From the NCBI GenBank assembly GCA_041751095.1, contig JBGSYC010000062.1, positions 24,612 to 88,611 of the forward strand: DNA of 64,000 nt, read 5' to 3'. Below, in pieces: positions 1 through 7,838 of the stretch (positions are counted from its first letter, which is position 1; the number at the start of each line of letters is the position of its first letter). Origin of the DNA: JADCRZ01 sp041751095 (GTDB lineage: Bacteria > Bacteroidota > Bacteroidia > Chitinophagales > Chitinophagaceae). The notes beneath the pieces are model-generated. The model made no database searches. It had not been told where the DNA came from and saw nothing but the letters and a program-made list of their open reading frames with translations. Both the position numbers and the translations under genes were made by a program.

Positions 1-1415
1 AGCGGATACTGATCATAGATGATGATATGGATATGTGTGCGTTGTTAAGCCGTTTTTTGCAGCGTAACGGGTTTGAGACCGATGCAGCGCATACTGGTCA
101 TAAAGGAATTGCAAAATTTAATGAGCAAAAATTCGATATCGTACTATGTGATTTCCGCCTCGGAGATAAGGACGGTAAAGATGTGCTGCAGGAAATTAAG
201 GCAATTAACCCCCAGACCATCGTGATTATTATAACGGGCTATTCAGATATAAAAACCGCCGTGGACGTGATCAAACTTGGAGCGTTTGATTATATCACCA
301 AGCCGTTGATCCCGGACGAAGTTTTAAATGTAATCGGCAAGGCGTTAAAGGCTGGCACATCATCCACTTCTGCATCTGAACCAAGGCCGGAGATCCAATC
401 CAGCTCAATAGCGCATCAAAAGAAAAAAAGTCCCTCAATAAGTTCCGACAGTGAATTCCTTGTAGGTCATGCGCCTGCGACAAAAGAATTGTACAAACAA
501 ATTGAACTGGTGGCCCCGACCAATTACAGCATTATCCTTTACGGGGAAAGTGGTACGGGCAAAGAGGTGGTAGCAAAGACAATTCACCAGTACAGCGACC
601 GCAGGGATAAACCATTTATAGCAATGGATTGCGGAACATTATCCAAAGAACTTGCGGGCAGCGAGCTGTTCGGACACGTGAAAGGTGCATTTACAGGGGC
701 TTTAAACGATAAAGAAGGCCATTTCGAAATGGCCAATGGCGGAACTTTGTTCCTTGACGAAGTCACCAATCTCTCTTACGAGATACAGGCGGCCTTGCTG
801 AGAGTGATTCAGGAAAGGAAGTTCAGAAGAGTTGGTGGCAGTAAGGAAATGAGCCTTGACATCCGGGTCATCGTTGCATCAAATGAAAACCTCCAGGACG
901 CCTACCGCAAAGGAAAGTTCCGGGAAGATCTGTATCATCGCTTTAACGAGTTTTCGGTCATCATACCGCCGCTGCGTAACCGCAAAGAAGACATTCCTTT
1001 ATTTGCAGATTTTTTTCTTAATAAAGCCATTGGTGAACTGGGGAAAAATATCGAAGGTTTCGAGCCAGAGGTTGTTAAGTTGTTTATGGACTATTCCTGG
1101 CCGGGAAACCTGAGAGAATACCGGAATGTCATCCGCAGGGCAGCTTTGTTAACTACCTCCAACCTCATTTCGGCGAAAACATTGCCATGGGAGATTACCA
1201 ACGCAACTGTGCTGGCTCCTTCAGCCGAAACGCATACATCAGCTCCGGTTACAATAAATAAAGATTCTGATCTCCGGAATGCCGCTTCGCATGCTGAATA
1301 TGAAACAATCATGAATGTGCTTAAACAGGTAAATTTTAATAAGACCAAAGCCGCTGAGCTACTAAAAATCGACCGCAAAACATTGTATAATAAATTAAAA
1401 GGTCACGAACTCTAA
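1..1415 (+). CDS. sigma-54-dependent response regulator (NtrC family), 5' end outside window
   Basis: Activator of sigma-54 promoters controlled by a histidine kinase that must lie upstream of the window. The frame is open from base 3 and reads RILIIDDD just before the first ATG at 27; that is the first strand and acidic pocket of a receiver domain, so the ATG at 27 is internal and the true start is off the window. Numbering from that ATG, the receiver has the phospho-acceptor Asp42 and Lys92. A Ser/Pro-rich linker follows (about 111-142). The AAA+ domain has Walker A GESGTGKE (173-180), the sigma-54 contact loop GAFTGA (220-225) and Walker B LFLDE (241-245). A Fis-type helix-turn-helix closes the protein (about 425-462). 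All key residues are present, so it should be functional. Targets cannot be read from the sequence. Confidence 0.95.
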   Translation, partial: RILIIDDDMDMCALLSRFLQRNGFETDAAHTGHKGIAKFNEQKFDIVLCDFRLGDKDGKDVLQEIKAINPQTIVIIITGYSDIKTAVDVIKLGAFDYITKPLIPDEVLNVIGKALKAGTSSTSASEPRPEIQSSSIAHQKKKSPSISSDSEFLVGHAPATKELYKQIELVAPTNYSIILYGESGTGKEVVAKTIHQYSDRRDKPFIAMDCGTLSKELAGSELFGHVKGAFTGALNDKEGHFEMANGGTLFLDEVTNLSYEIQAALLRVIQERKFRRVGGSKEMSLDIRVIVASNENLQDAYRKGKFREDLYHRFNEFSVIIPPLRNRKEDIPLFADFFLNKAIGELGKNIEGFEPEVVKLFMDYSWPGNLREYRNVIRRAALLTTSNLISAKTLPWEITNATVLAPSAETHTSAPVTINKDSDLRNAASHAEYETIMNVLKQVNFNKTKAAELLKIDRKTLYNKLKGHEL

Positions 1416-1550
1416 GTTCCGGGGAAATGATTCTACAAAACTGCCTTCGTAACAGGTAACTAGAGATTATTTAATTTGTGCAGTGAGTTCGCTGCATCTT
1501 CCAGGTATTGTGAGCTTCATTGCTATTTATAACTACAAAAACTTCATTTT

Positions 1551-1895
1551 ATGGACAAACCATCTGAAATGACCACATCAAGCAGCGTATTGGAGAAACT
1601 GCGTTTAAAAAGACAGGACAATGAATTTTTAATGACCCCGGAAGGATTTACTGCGGGGAAGGGCAAATTCTATAATCCTGAGGACCTGAAAATCATCAAA
1701 ACTTTCCGGTTTGAAGAAGATTCCAATCCGGATGATTCTTCTATCATTTACCTCATCGAGGCAGTGGACGGACTAATTGGATACAGCATGGATGCTTATG
1801 GTGTTTACAGCAACCATGACGACGAAGGTAAATACGATGAGTTTATCAAACAGGTTGCAAAGGAAGACCGTGATGTTCAGGCAATCCTTGACTGA
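1551..1895 (+). CDS. small conserved acidic protein, function unknown
   Basis: A 114-residue soluble acidic protein with no signal peptide or membrane segment. The core (PEDLKIIKTFRFEED, then a DDSSIIYLIEA strand and a DAYGVY motif) resembles a small Bacteroidota family that is often labelled phosphoribosylpyrophosphate synthetase in databases. I think that label is a misnomer, because the protein lacks the PRPP-binding loop and is far shorter than a real PRPP synthetase. It stands alone, with a clear terminator directly behind it, upstream of a stress-type SDR and topoisomerase IB. It is probably a stress-related accessory protein, but this rests only on context. Confidence 0.75.
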   Translation: MDKPSEMTTSSSVLEKLRLKRQDNEFLMTPEGFTAGKGKFYNPEDLKIIKTFRFEEDSNPDDSSIIYLIEAVDGLIGYSMDAYGVYSNHDDEGKYDEFIKQVAKEDRDVQAILD

Positions 1896-1921
1896 CAGCA
1901 TATAATGTGTACGCCAACTTT

Positions 1922-1950
1922 GCCATTGAGTAATCAATGGCTTTTTTATT
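1922..1950 (+). terminator. Rho-independent terminator
   Basis: Perfect 8-bp stem GCCATTGA / TCAATGGC with a GTAA loop, followed by six T and further T-rich sequence. It ends the transcript of the small acidic protein and separates it from the SDR gene. Confidence 0.85.
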
Positions 1951-2057
1951 TTGCGAGAAATTATACGGTATCAAACAATTCGTGGGCAGCTTTTGTCTTA
2001 TACCAGGATAAACGCGGAGGCATAAGTATTTTAATACAGAAGTTAAAAAAATAAATT

Positions 2058-2927
2058 ATGCAAAAAAGTATTCCCCAGCAGGAAATAAGAGAGAAGCAGG
2101 AACAGGAGTTACCAGGTTCTGAACAAAAAATGACCCCGCAACCGGTATATGACAATCCCGAAGTAAAAGGGTCGGGAAAGCTTGAAAATAAGGTTGCCTT
2201 TATCACCGGCGCCGATAGCGGTATCGGAAGAGCGGTAGCTACTTTATTTGCCAAGGAGGGCGCCGATATCGTAAATGTTTACCTTAGCGAACATGAAGAC
2301 GCTGAAGTGACCAGGCAAAGTGTTGAAAAGTACGGACGTAAATGCCTTTTGCTTCCAGGCGATATAACAAGTGAAGCGTTTTGTAATTCCGCGGTAGAAG
2401 CTGCCGTGAAGGAATTTGGCCGCATAGATATTCTCGTTAATAATGCAGCCGTGCAATTCGAACAGAAAAACCTTGAAGATATTACCTCTGAGCAATTGCT
2501 TAAGACTTACCAGACAAACATATTTGCCATGTTCTGGATTACAAAGGCTGTGTTGCCCCATATGGGTCAGGGTGGTTCGATCATCAATTCGACGTCGGTT
2601 ACTGCCTATCGCGGGAGCAGTACGCTTATCGACTATGCAAGTACTAAAGGAGCGATCCTTGCCTTTACGCGAAGCCTTGCTACCAACCTGATCGAGAAAG
2701 GCATCAGGGTAAATGCAGTCGCCCCCGGCCCGATCTGGACCCCTTTGATCGTTGCGTCGTTTGATGAAGAAAAAGTTGCCAAACATGGAAGTGATGTTCC
2801 CATGAAGCGTTCAGGAGAACCGGTTGAGACGGCACCGAGTTATTTATTCTTCGCAAGCAATGCTGACTCATCATACATTACCGGCCAGGTATTACATCCA
2901 AACGGCGGTGAAATTGTTAACGGGTAA
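2058..2927 (+). CDS. SDR-family oxidoreductase, general-stress (YdaD/GSP39-like) type
   Basis: NAD(P)-dependent short-chain dehydrogenase of 289 residues. It carries the 40-50 residue N-terminal extension ending in MTPQPVYDNPEVKGSGKLE that is typical of the Bacillus general stress protein 39 / YdaD / YhdF group, then the Rossmann motif TGADSGIGRA, the NNAA strand motif, the catalytic Ser in INSTSV and the YASTK active-site pair. The substrate is unknown for this group; it is usually induced by osmotic or oxidative stress. The topoisomerase IB gene starts 14 bases after its stop, so the two are probably co-transcribed. Confidence 0.9.
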   Translation: MQKSIPQQEIREKQEQELPGSEQKMTPQPVYDNPEVKGSGKLENKVAFITGADSGIGRAVATLFAKEGADIVNVYLSEHEDAEVTRQSVEKYGRKCLLLPGDITSEAFCNSAVEAAVKEFGRIDILVNNAAVQFEQKNLEDITSEQLLKTYQTNIFAMFWITKAVLPHMGQGGSIINSTSVTAYRGSSTLIDYASTKGAILAFTRSLATNLIEKGIRVNAVAPGPIWTPLIVASFDEEKVAKHGSDVPMKRSGEPVETAPSYLFFASNADSSYITGQVLHPNGGEIVNG

Positions 2928-2941
2928 TTGATTTTTTAAGC

Positions 2942-4033
2942 ATGAAATCCCAGGCGGATGAATTTATAGATATTCCCAGGCGCAAGATCAATAGTATCTT
3001 GCGGAATCCTGAAAAAAGTGCCGAGGCGGTGAACCTGGTCTATGTCAGCAATACTGATCCGGGTATTACGCGTGTAAGAAATGGAGACGCCATAGAGTAC
3101 GTTTGTAATAATAGAAAAGTTGAAGACGCAGAGGTGTTGAAAAGGATTAAATCGCTGGTAATACCTCCCGCCTGGGAAGATGTGTGGATTTGCGCTTTAA
3201 GCAACGGGCACCTTCAGGCCACAGGAGTAGATGTAAAAAAAAGAAAACAATACCGGTATCACCCGCTCTGGAATGTTCTCCGGAATAAGACGAAATTTTA
3301 CAGGCTTCATGAGTTTGGGAAGGTTCTTCCTTCTATCCGCCTCCAACTGGAAAAGGATTTGTCTGCTCCCGGACTACCTTTAGAAAAGGTGCTGGCAACG
3401 GTGGTAAGTTTAATGGAAAGGACAAATATCAGGGTAGGCAATTGTTTTTACGAAAAACTTTACGGTTCCTTCGGGCTTACTACTTTCAAAGACAAACACG
3501 TTAAAATAAACGGCACGGAAATCCGGTTCTCCTTCAAGGGTAAAAAAGGCGTTTGCCACGACATCAGTATTAAAAGTAAACGTTTGGCAAATGTTGTGAA
3601 AAAGTGCAGGGATATTCCCGGTAAGGAATTGTTCCAGTACATTGATGAAAAAGGCGAGAGAAAGACAATCGATTCAGGTATGGTAAATGACTATATAAAA
3701 AAAATCAGTGGTGCGGAGTTTACGGCAAAAGATTTCCGCACATGGGCAGGTACCGTACAGGCGTTGATGGCGTTCAGGGAGTTAGGCTTTAGTGAAACCC
3801 AGAACGAATCTAAAAAGAAAATTGTGGCGGCACTGGATATGGTTTCGAAGCTTTTGGGGAATACGCGCACGGTTTGCAAAAAGTATTATGTTCACCCGCT
3901 GGTGATATCGTTATATGAAAACAAAAGTCTTGAAAAGTACCTGGGGGCTCTTGACGAAATTGAAGAGGATGATAACAGATCTGATCTTACAAACGAGGAA
4001 AAAGTGATGATGAAGATATTGGAAAGTAACTGA
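2942..4033 (+). CDS. DNA topoisomerase IB (poxvirus/bacterial type)
   Basis: Relaxes supercoils by transient 3'-phosphotyrosyl cleavage of one strand. At 363 residues it has the length of the bacterial TopIB family. Catalytic residues can be placed by the conserved blocks: Arg164 in ERTNIRVGN, the Lys-rich loop FKGKKG at 198-203, Arg266 in KDFRTWAGT and the nucleophile Tyr316 in CKKYYVHP. The N-terminal domain (VIPPAWEDVWIC, then ATGVDVKKRKQYRYH) is also typical. It lies directly behind the stress-type SDR, so it probably belongs to a stress operon instead of replication. A hairpin terminator follows. Confidence 0.95.
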   Translation: MKSQADEFIDIPRRKINSILRNPEKSAEAVNLVYVSNTDPGITRVRNGDAIEYVCNNRKVEDAEVLKRIKSLVIPPAWEDVWICALSNGHLQATGVDVKKRKQYRYHPLWNVLRNKTKFYRLHEFGKVLPSIRLQLEKDLSAPGLPLEKVLATVVSLMERTNIRVGNCFYEKLYGSFGLTTFKDKHVKINGTEIRFSFKGKKGVCHDISIKSKRLANVVKKCRDIPGKELFQYIDEKGERKTIDSGMVNDYIKKISGAEFTAKDFRTWAGTVQALMAFRELGFSETQNESKKKIVAALDMVSKLLGNTRTVCKKYYVHPLVISLYENKSLEKYLGALDEIEEDDNRSDLTNEEKVMMKILESN

Positions 4034-4034
4034 T

Positions 4035-4056
4035 AACCTGGCCATCCGGGTTTTTT
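4035..4056 (+). terminator. Rho-independent terminator after topoisomerase IB
   Basis: Short stem ACCTGG / CCGGGT (one T-G wobble) with a CCAT loop, followed by a run of T. It lies in the gap between the topoisomerase gene and the convergent HAD gene. Confidence 0.6.
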
Positions 4057-4073
4057 CAGGCTGGAACCTGTAT

Positions 4074-4667
4074 TTATCTGAAGGGTTTATAAAACTTTAT
4101 GGTGGCCAACCGTAGCATCGCTGTATCACCCGCGGAATCTCCATAGCAATAAATATCCTTGTATGCCTGTAGATTATAATGTTCTTTGATGCGGCATACT
4201 TTTTCATCGCCATAGCAATTAGTCCCGTCTATTTTTCCGGTAATGATGTTGTTTTCTGTTACAAGCCGGGTACCCATTAATTGTAAATCATGTTCTGCTG
4301 CCCATTTCTGAATCCAGTTTTCCGCTGAAGCAGACACGATAACGATTGTGAAGCCGGCAACTTTTAATTTTTCTATCTCTGCCAGCGCTTTCGGGCGTAT
4401 GAGGCCTGGCAAAATTGCATCAGCAAAAGAATTGCACTTTCTCTGGAAAATGTCTTTTTTCTCTCCTTTGAAAAAGTGTTGCAGCACTTTCTGCTTAGCT
4501 ACGTAATTAGGAATGATTTTTAGCTTAAACGCCGCCAGGTAGGGACTGTACAGAACAAAACCCATCAGAAAGCTGAAAGTGCCCTTATAAAATTTTATAA
4601 ACTCCAGCAGGGTGTCCCGCGTAGTAATCGTTCCGTCGAAGTCGAAAAAAGCGATTCGTTGATTCAC
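4074..4667 (-). CDS. HAD-IB family phosphatase in the arabinose-type operon
   Basis: Haloacid-dehalogenase phosphohydrolase of 197 residues, with motif I DFDGT (nucleophile Asp and acid/base Asp), motif II Ser in VSAS, and motif IV GDSAGD binding Mg2+. The start is a GTG at 4667 that overlaps the TGA of the reductase gene (GTGA), so it is translationally coupled as the last gene of the operon. In mycobacteria the step between the phosphoribosyltransferase and DprE1 needs removal of the 5-phosphate. I infer that this protein does that job here, but it could also act on another phosphorylated lipid or serine-type substrate. Confidence 0.88.
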   Translation of the reverse strand: MNQRIAFFDFDGTITTRDTLLEFIKFYKGTFSFLMGFVLYSPYLAAFKLKIIPNYVAKQKVLQHFFKGEKKDIFQRKCNSFADAILPGLIRPKALAEIEKLKVAGFTIVIVSASAENWIQKWAAEHDLQLMGTRLVTENNIITGKIDGTNCYGDEKVCRIKEHYNLQAYKDIYCYGDSAGDTAMLRLATIKFYKPFR

Positions 4668-5395
4668 AATTTCAATTTTTTAAAGATAGGTTCAGGGATC
4701 AGCTTAATGATCATCATGATCCATCTCCAGAACCAACGAACATAAATGATATTGGTTTTATTTATAACCGACCTGTACACGGCACTGCCTACTTCGGAGG
4801 GTTGCGCAGTCAATAATTGGGGAAGGTTTAATTCTTCAGTCATTTTAGTATACACAAAACCAGGAAGCACGGTAACTACGTGCACATTTTCTTTGAAAAG
4901 CCTGTTCCGCAAACCCGATAAGTATGTTGTAAAACCGGCTTTGGCACTTCCATACATGTAATTGCTCTGCCTTCCCCTTTCGCCGGCCACCGAGCTAATG
5001 CCTACAATAGTGCCCTGCTTTAATCTTTCATAATAAAGAGCAGCCACGTTTAAAATGGATACGGCTCCGGTATAATTTGTCTGGATAATTGTTTCCGTTT
5101 CTTTCCAGTCTCTTCTTGCTTTTTCATTTTCTCCCAGGTACCCGAAGATACAAATGGTAATTTCCGGTTTGGGGTTTAGTGCTTCGAAAAAGGCTGCATG
5201 GGTATTGAATGCCGTGGCGTTGAATTCAACTGCTGTGCACAATACTCCATACCGAATGGAAATGTCGGATTGAAGAGATTTTATTTGTTCGATATTCCTG
5301 GCAGCTAAAATGATATTGTTTCTTTCGGAAGCAAATTTTTTAGCTATGGCAATTGCCATATCTGATGTTGCTCCCAGCACTAAAACTGTTGCCAT
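4664..5395 (-). CDS. DprE2-like SDR reductase (polyprenyl-phosphoryl 2-keto-ribose reductase)
   Basis: Short-chain dehydrogenase of 243 residues that resembles mycobacterial DprE2 (Rv3791), which reduces decaprenylphosphoryl-2-keto-ribose to the arabinose form. Visible features are the nucleotide loop LGATSDMA, the N-containing strand QTNYTGAVS, the catalytic Ser in GISSVAGERG, YGSAK as the YxxxK pair, VYTKMT after the PGF turn, and a basic/aromatic C-terminal tail (about 218-243) that may sit on the membrane. It starts five bases after the DprE1-like stop. Its place between DprE1-like oxidase and phosphatase is what makes the assignment specific; the family alone would only say SDR. Confidence 0.88.
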   Translation of the reverse strand: MATVLVLGATSDMAIAIAKKFASERNNIILAARNIEQIKSLQSDISIRYGVLCTAVEFNATAFNTHAAFFEALNPKPEITICIFGYLGENEKARRDWKETETIIQTNYTGAVSILNVAALYYERLKQGTIVGISSVAGERGRQSNYMYGSAKAGFTTYLSGLRNRLFKENVHVVTVLPGFVYTKMTEELNLPQLLTAQPSEVGSAVYRSVINKTNIIYVRWFWRWIMMIIKLIPEPIFKKLKL

Positions 5396-5400
5396 GAATA

Positions 5401-6735
5401 TTATTTATTGGTTAATAACAACCGCTCCGACTGCACAGAAGATATTTTTCCATCGGGGTTGTATTTCCGTATGATCGACTTGAACTTTTGCAGGTCTGGG
5501 TAGCCTGCCTCCAGAATGTCTGGCTTCATACGCGCATCTTTAGACATATATATCCTGCCTCCGTACTGAAGCACAATTTTATCAAGCGTATCTAAAAACT
5601 GAAAAAGGCCTTTCCTGATGGGAAAGTCCAGGGCAAGCGTATAACCTTCCATCGGAAAAGAGATGAGGCTTTCCTGCTTTCCAAACACCTTCAGAACAGC
5701 TAAAAACGATCCCAGGCCGGCATCACTGATTTCCTGTAAGATCTTTACAAGACCCTGCTTTGATTCGAGGGGTAAAACAAACTGATACTGCACAAATCCT
5801 TTTTTCCCGTAACCGCGATTCCAGTGAAGAATTGCATCAAGAGGGTAGAAGAACGGTTCATACGACACTACATTCTCAATTAGTTTCTTAAAGTTCTTGC
5901 CATAATACAGAAAGTTAAAGGCTTTAACGGTAAAGGAATTCAGCACCCATGATGGAAGGTTGAAGGGAAAAGTGATCTTTTTTTCTGAAGGCAACGCCAG
6001 GGGCGCTTTTCTCTGATTGTCGTTCAGGTCGTTCAACGTTGCATTTTCGCCGACAATTAGAATGCTTCTTCCGAAATTTTTCCCCTTTTGAAGGCAGTCG
6101 ATCCACGCCATGGAATAAGTATAATGTTTGTACTCTTCAAATAAGCGGATCAGGTCTTCGAGGTTTTCTGCCTTGATCTGTTTTTGCCTGATATAGGAAG
6201 TTTCAATTTTTTTAAGATAGAATGCTACCCGGGTAATAACGCCTGTCAATCCCATTCCCCCACATGTAGCGTCGAACAGGTCGGGGTGAACGAGCTTTGA
6301 GCAGGTTATTGTTTCTCCGCTTGCCAGCATGATATCCATTTCCTGTATGTGGTTTGAAAAAGCGCCGTCAACGTGGTGATTTTTTCCATGAACGTCACTA
6401 GCTACGGCTCCGCCGATGGTTATGAATTTAGTTCCAGGGGTAACCGGTAAAAACCATCCTTTTGGAACAACGATTTGCAGCACCTGGTCCAGAGTGATAC
6501 CGCTTTCGCATTCGAAGATGCCGCGGGTGGTGTCGAATGATAGAACCTTGTCGTATTTTAATGTTGATATGGTTTTATTTCCCAAAGAGCCATCTCCATA
6601 GCAGCGGCCATTTCCCCGGGCTATAAAACCTCCGTCTTCTTTTACCAGCTTCAGAAGCTGGCCATCGTGCGAGAAAGTGCGTTCGTCGGATAACATTATG
6701 GGGTAATTACCCCAATTCGCAATTTGCTTTTTCAT
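5401..6735 (-). CDS. DprE1-like FAD oxidase (polyprenyl-phosphoryl-ribose 2'-oxidase)
   Basis: FAD-linked oxidase of the VAO family, 444 residues, closely patterned on mycobacterial DprE1 (Rv3790). The first half has the FAD loop ARGNGRCYGDG (about 39-49) and the flavin-contact block SDVHGKNHH with His116. The C-terminal block RIYMSKDAR keeps the active-site Lys (399). At the position of mycobacterial Cys387 the protein has Ala368 (GYTLALDFP). I placed the start at ATG 6735 because it overlaps the UbiA stop (ATGA); a longer frame to 6795 would run 64 bases into UbiA and lacks family similarity. It is the second gene of a four-gene coupled operon and should form 2-keto-ribose on a polyprenyl phosphate carrier. 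Confidence 0.92.
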   Translation of the reverse strand: MKKQIANWGNYPIMLSDERTFSHDGQLLKLVKEDGGFIARGNGRCYGDGSLGNKTISTLKYDKVLSFDTTRGIFECESGITLDQVLQIVVPKGWFLPVTPGTKFITIGGAVASDVHGKNHHVDGAFSNHIQEMDIMLASGETITCSKLVHPDLFDATCGGMGLTGVITRVAFYLKKIETSYIRQKQIKAENLEDLIRLFEEYKHYTYSMAWIDCLQKGKNFGRSILIVGENATLNDLNDNQRKAPLALPSEKKITFPFNLPSWVLNSFTVKAFNFLYYGKNFKKLIENVVSYEPFFYPLDAILHWNRGYGKKGFVQYQFVLPLESKQGLVKILQEISDAGLGSFLAVLKVFGKQESLISFPMEGYTLALDFPIRKGLFQFLDTLDKIVLQYGGRIYMSKDARMKPDILEAGYPDLQKFKSIIRKYNPDGKISSVQSERLLLTNK

Positions 6736-7631
6736 ATTCCCTGGAAAATTGTAATATTCTTTGAATAAAGTATAATATAAAAACTGGCAATCCATAACAA
6801 AATGGTAACCTGTATGAACCGGTCTTTGTACAGGATTTCTGTTGGCGAGCCGGCTTTGTTCAAAACCAGCACGATTTGCAAATACCTCATCAGGCCTGCA
6901 ATAACAAAAATAGCCGTATAATACAGGTGATAATTCTGCAGGCGTTCGTATGTTTTTGGAGACAGGGTGTACATGATATACGTTACAATGATGATGGCGG
7001 TGAACAAACCAAGCATGGTGTTTAGAAAGTCGAGATTATAACCTTTGATAGATTTCCTCATATCTGCGCCGGTCTCCATCTTCAGCAGTATATCGTCTCT
7101 TCTTTTGCCAATGGCCATAAACAAAGATAAAAGCAGCACCATCAACGTAAGCCATGGCGAAACATCCACGTTGGCGATATACCCGCCACCTTTTAACCTC
7201 AACATGAAGCCGGCAGCTATGATCATAATATCAAGGATCGAGATATTTTTCAGGCCTAACGAATACATCAGGTTCAAAATAAAATAAAAGGCTAAAATCG
7301 CAGTAAAACGGTAGTGATCATCTGCGAGCACTGACAGAAAAAAGCCGCCTGTAAATAGAAAGCATGCAATGACGAGGGCTGCTAGTGGTTTTATTTTCCC
7401 TGCTGCAAGCGGGCGTTTGCTTTTGATGGGATGTTTCCGGTCGTTTTCAATGTCGCGGTAATCATTAAGTATATAGACTGTGCTTGCTACGAGACTAAAA
7501 GCAAAAAATCCTGCAATCAGTTGAGCAAGGCTTGTACGGTCAAACAGTCTTCCCGCAAAAAAAACAGGTAGAAAAAGAAAAGCGTTTTTAGCCCAATCCT
7601 TTGGCCTGATCAACTTTATATAATTTGTCAT
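6732..7631 (-). CDS. UbiA-family prenyltransferase, probable polyprenyl-phosphate phosphoribosyltransferase
   Basis: Multi-pass membrane enzyme of 299 residues. It opens with the block LIRPKDWAKNAFLFLPVFFAG and has the Asp-rich motif NDYRDIENDR (NDxxDxxxD, about 56-65) followed by HPIKSKRPLA, as in mycobacterial Rv3806c. Those enzymes move 5-phosphoribose from PRPP to decaprenyl phosphate. About eight further hydrophobic segments follow. It is the first gene of the operon with the DprE1-like, DprE2-like and HAD genes, which supports this substrate over a quinone or heme role. The promoter should lie in the 207-base gap before the divergent glycosyltransferase, but I see no clear consensus element. 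Confidence 0.9.
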   Translation of the reverse strand: MTNYIKLIRPKDWAKNAFLFLPVFFAGRLFDRTSLAQLIAGFFAFSLVASTVYILNDYRDIENDRKHPIKSKRPLAAGKIKPLAALVIACFLFTGGFFLSVLADDHYRFTAILAFYFILNLMYSLGLKNISILDIMIIAAGFMLRLKGGGYIANVDVSPWLTLMVLLLSLFMAIGKRRDDILLKMETGADMRKSIKGYNLDFLNTMLGLFTAIIIVTYIMYTLSPKTYERLQNYHLYYTAIFVIAGLMRYLQIVLVLNKAGSPTEILYKDRFIQVTILLWIASFYIILYSKNITIFQGI

Positions 7632-7838
7632 TTACTTGTTGATTGCGGGGCGGCAAGATAGTATATAAAACGCAAAGGTGTAATACACTACGTTGTTGAA
7701 CCGATCGAAAAGTGCTGCAATAAATATTATTACCCAACAATTTACGTTATCCGGGTTCCATCAATACATTTGCCTGCGTGAATAATGTTGCCATAACGTA
7801 ATACCCTGAAGTTAATTGCTTTATTCAAAACCTGTTTA

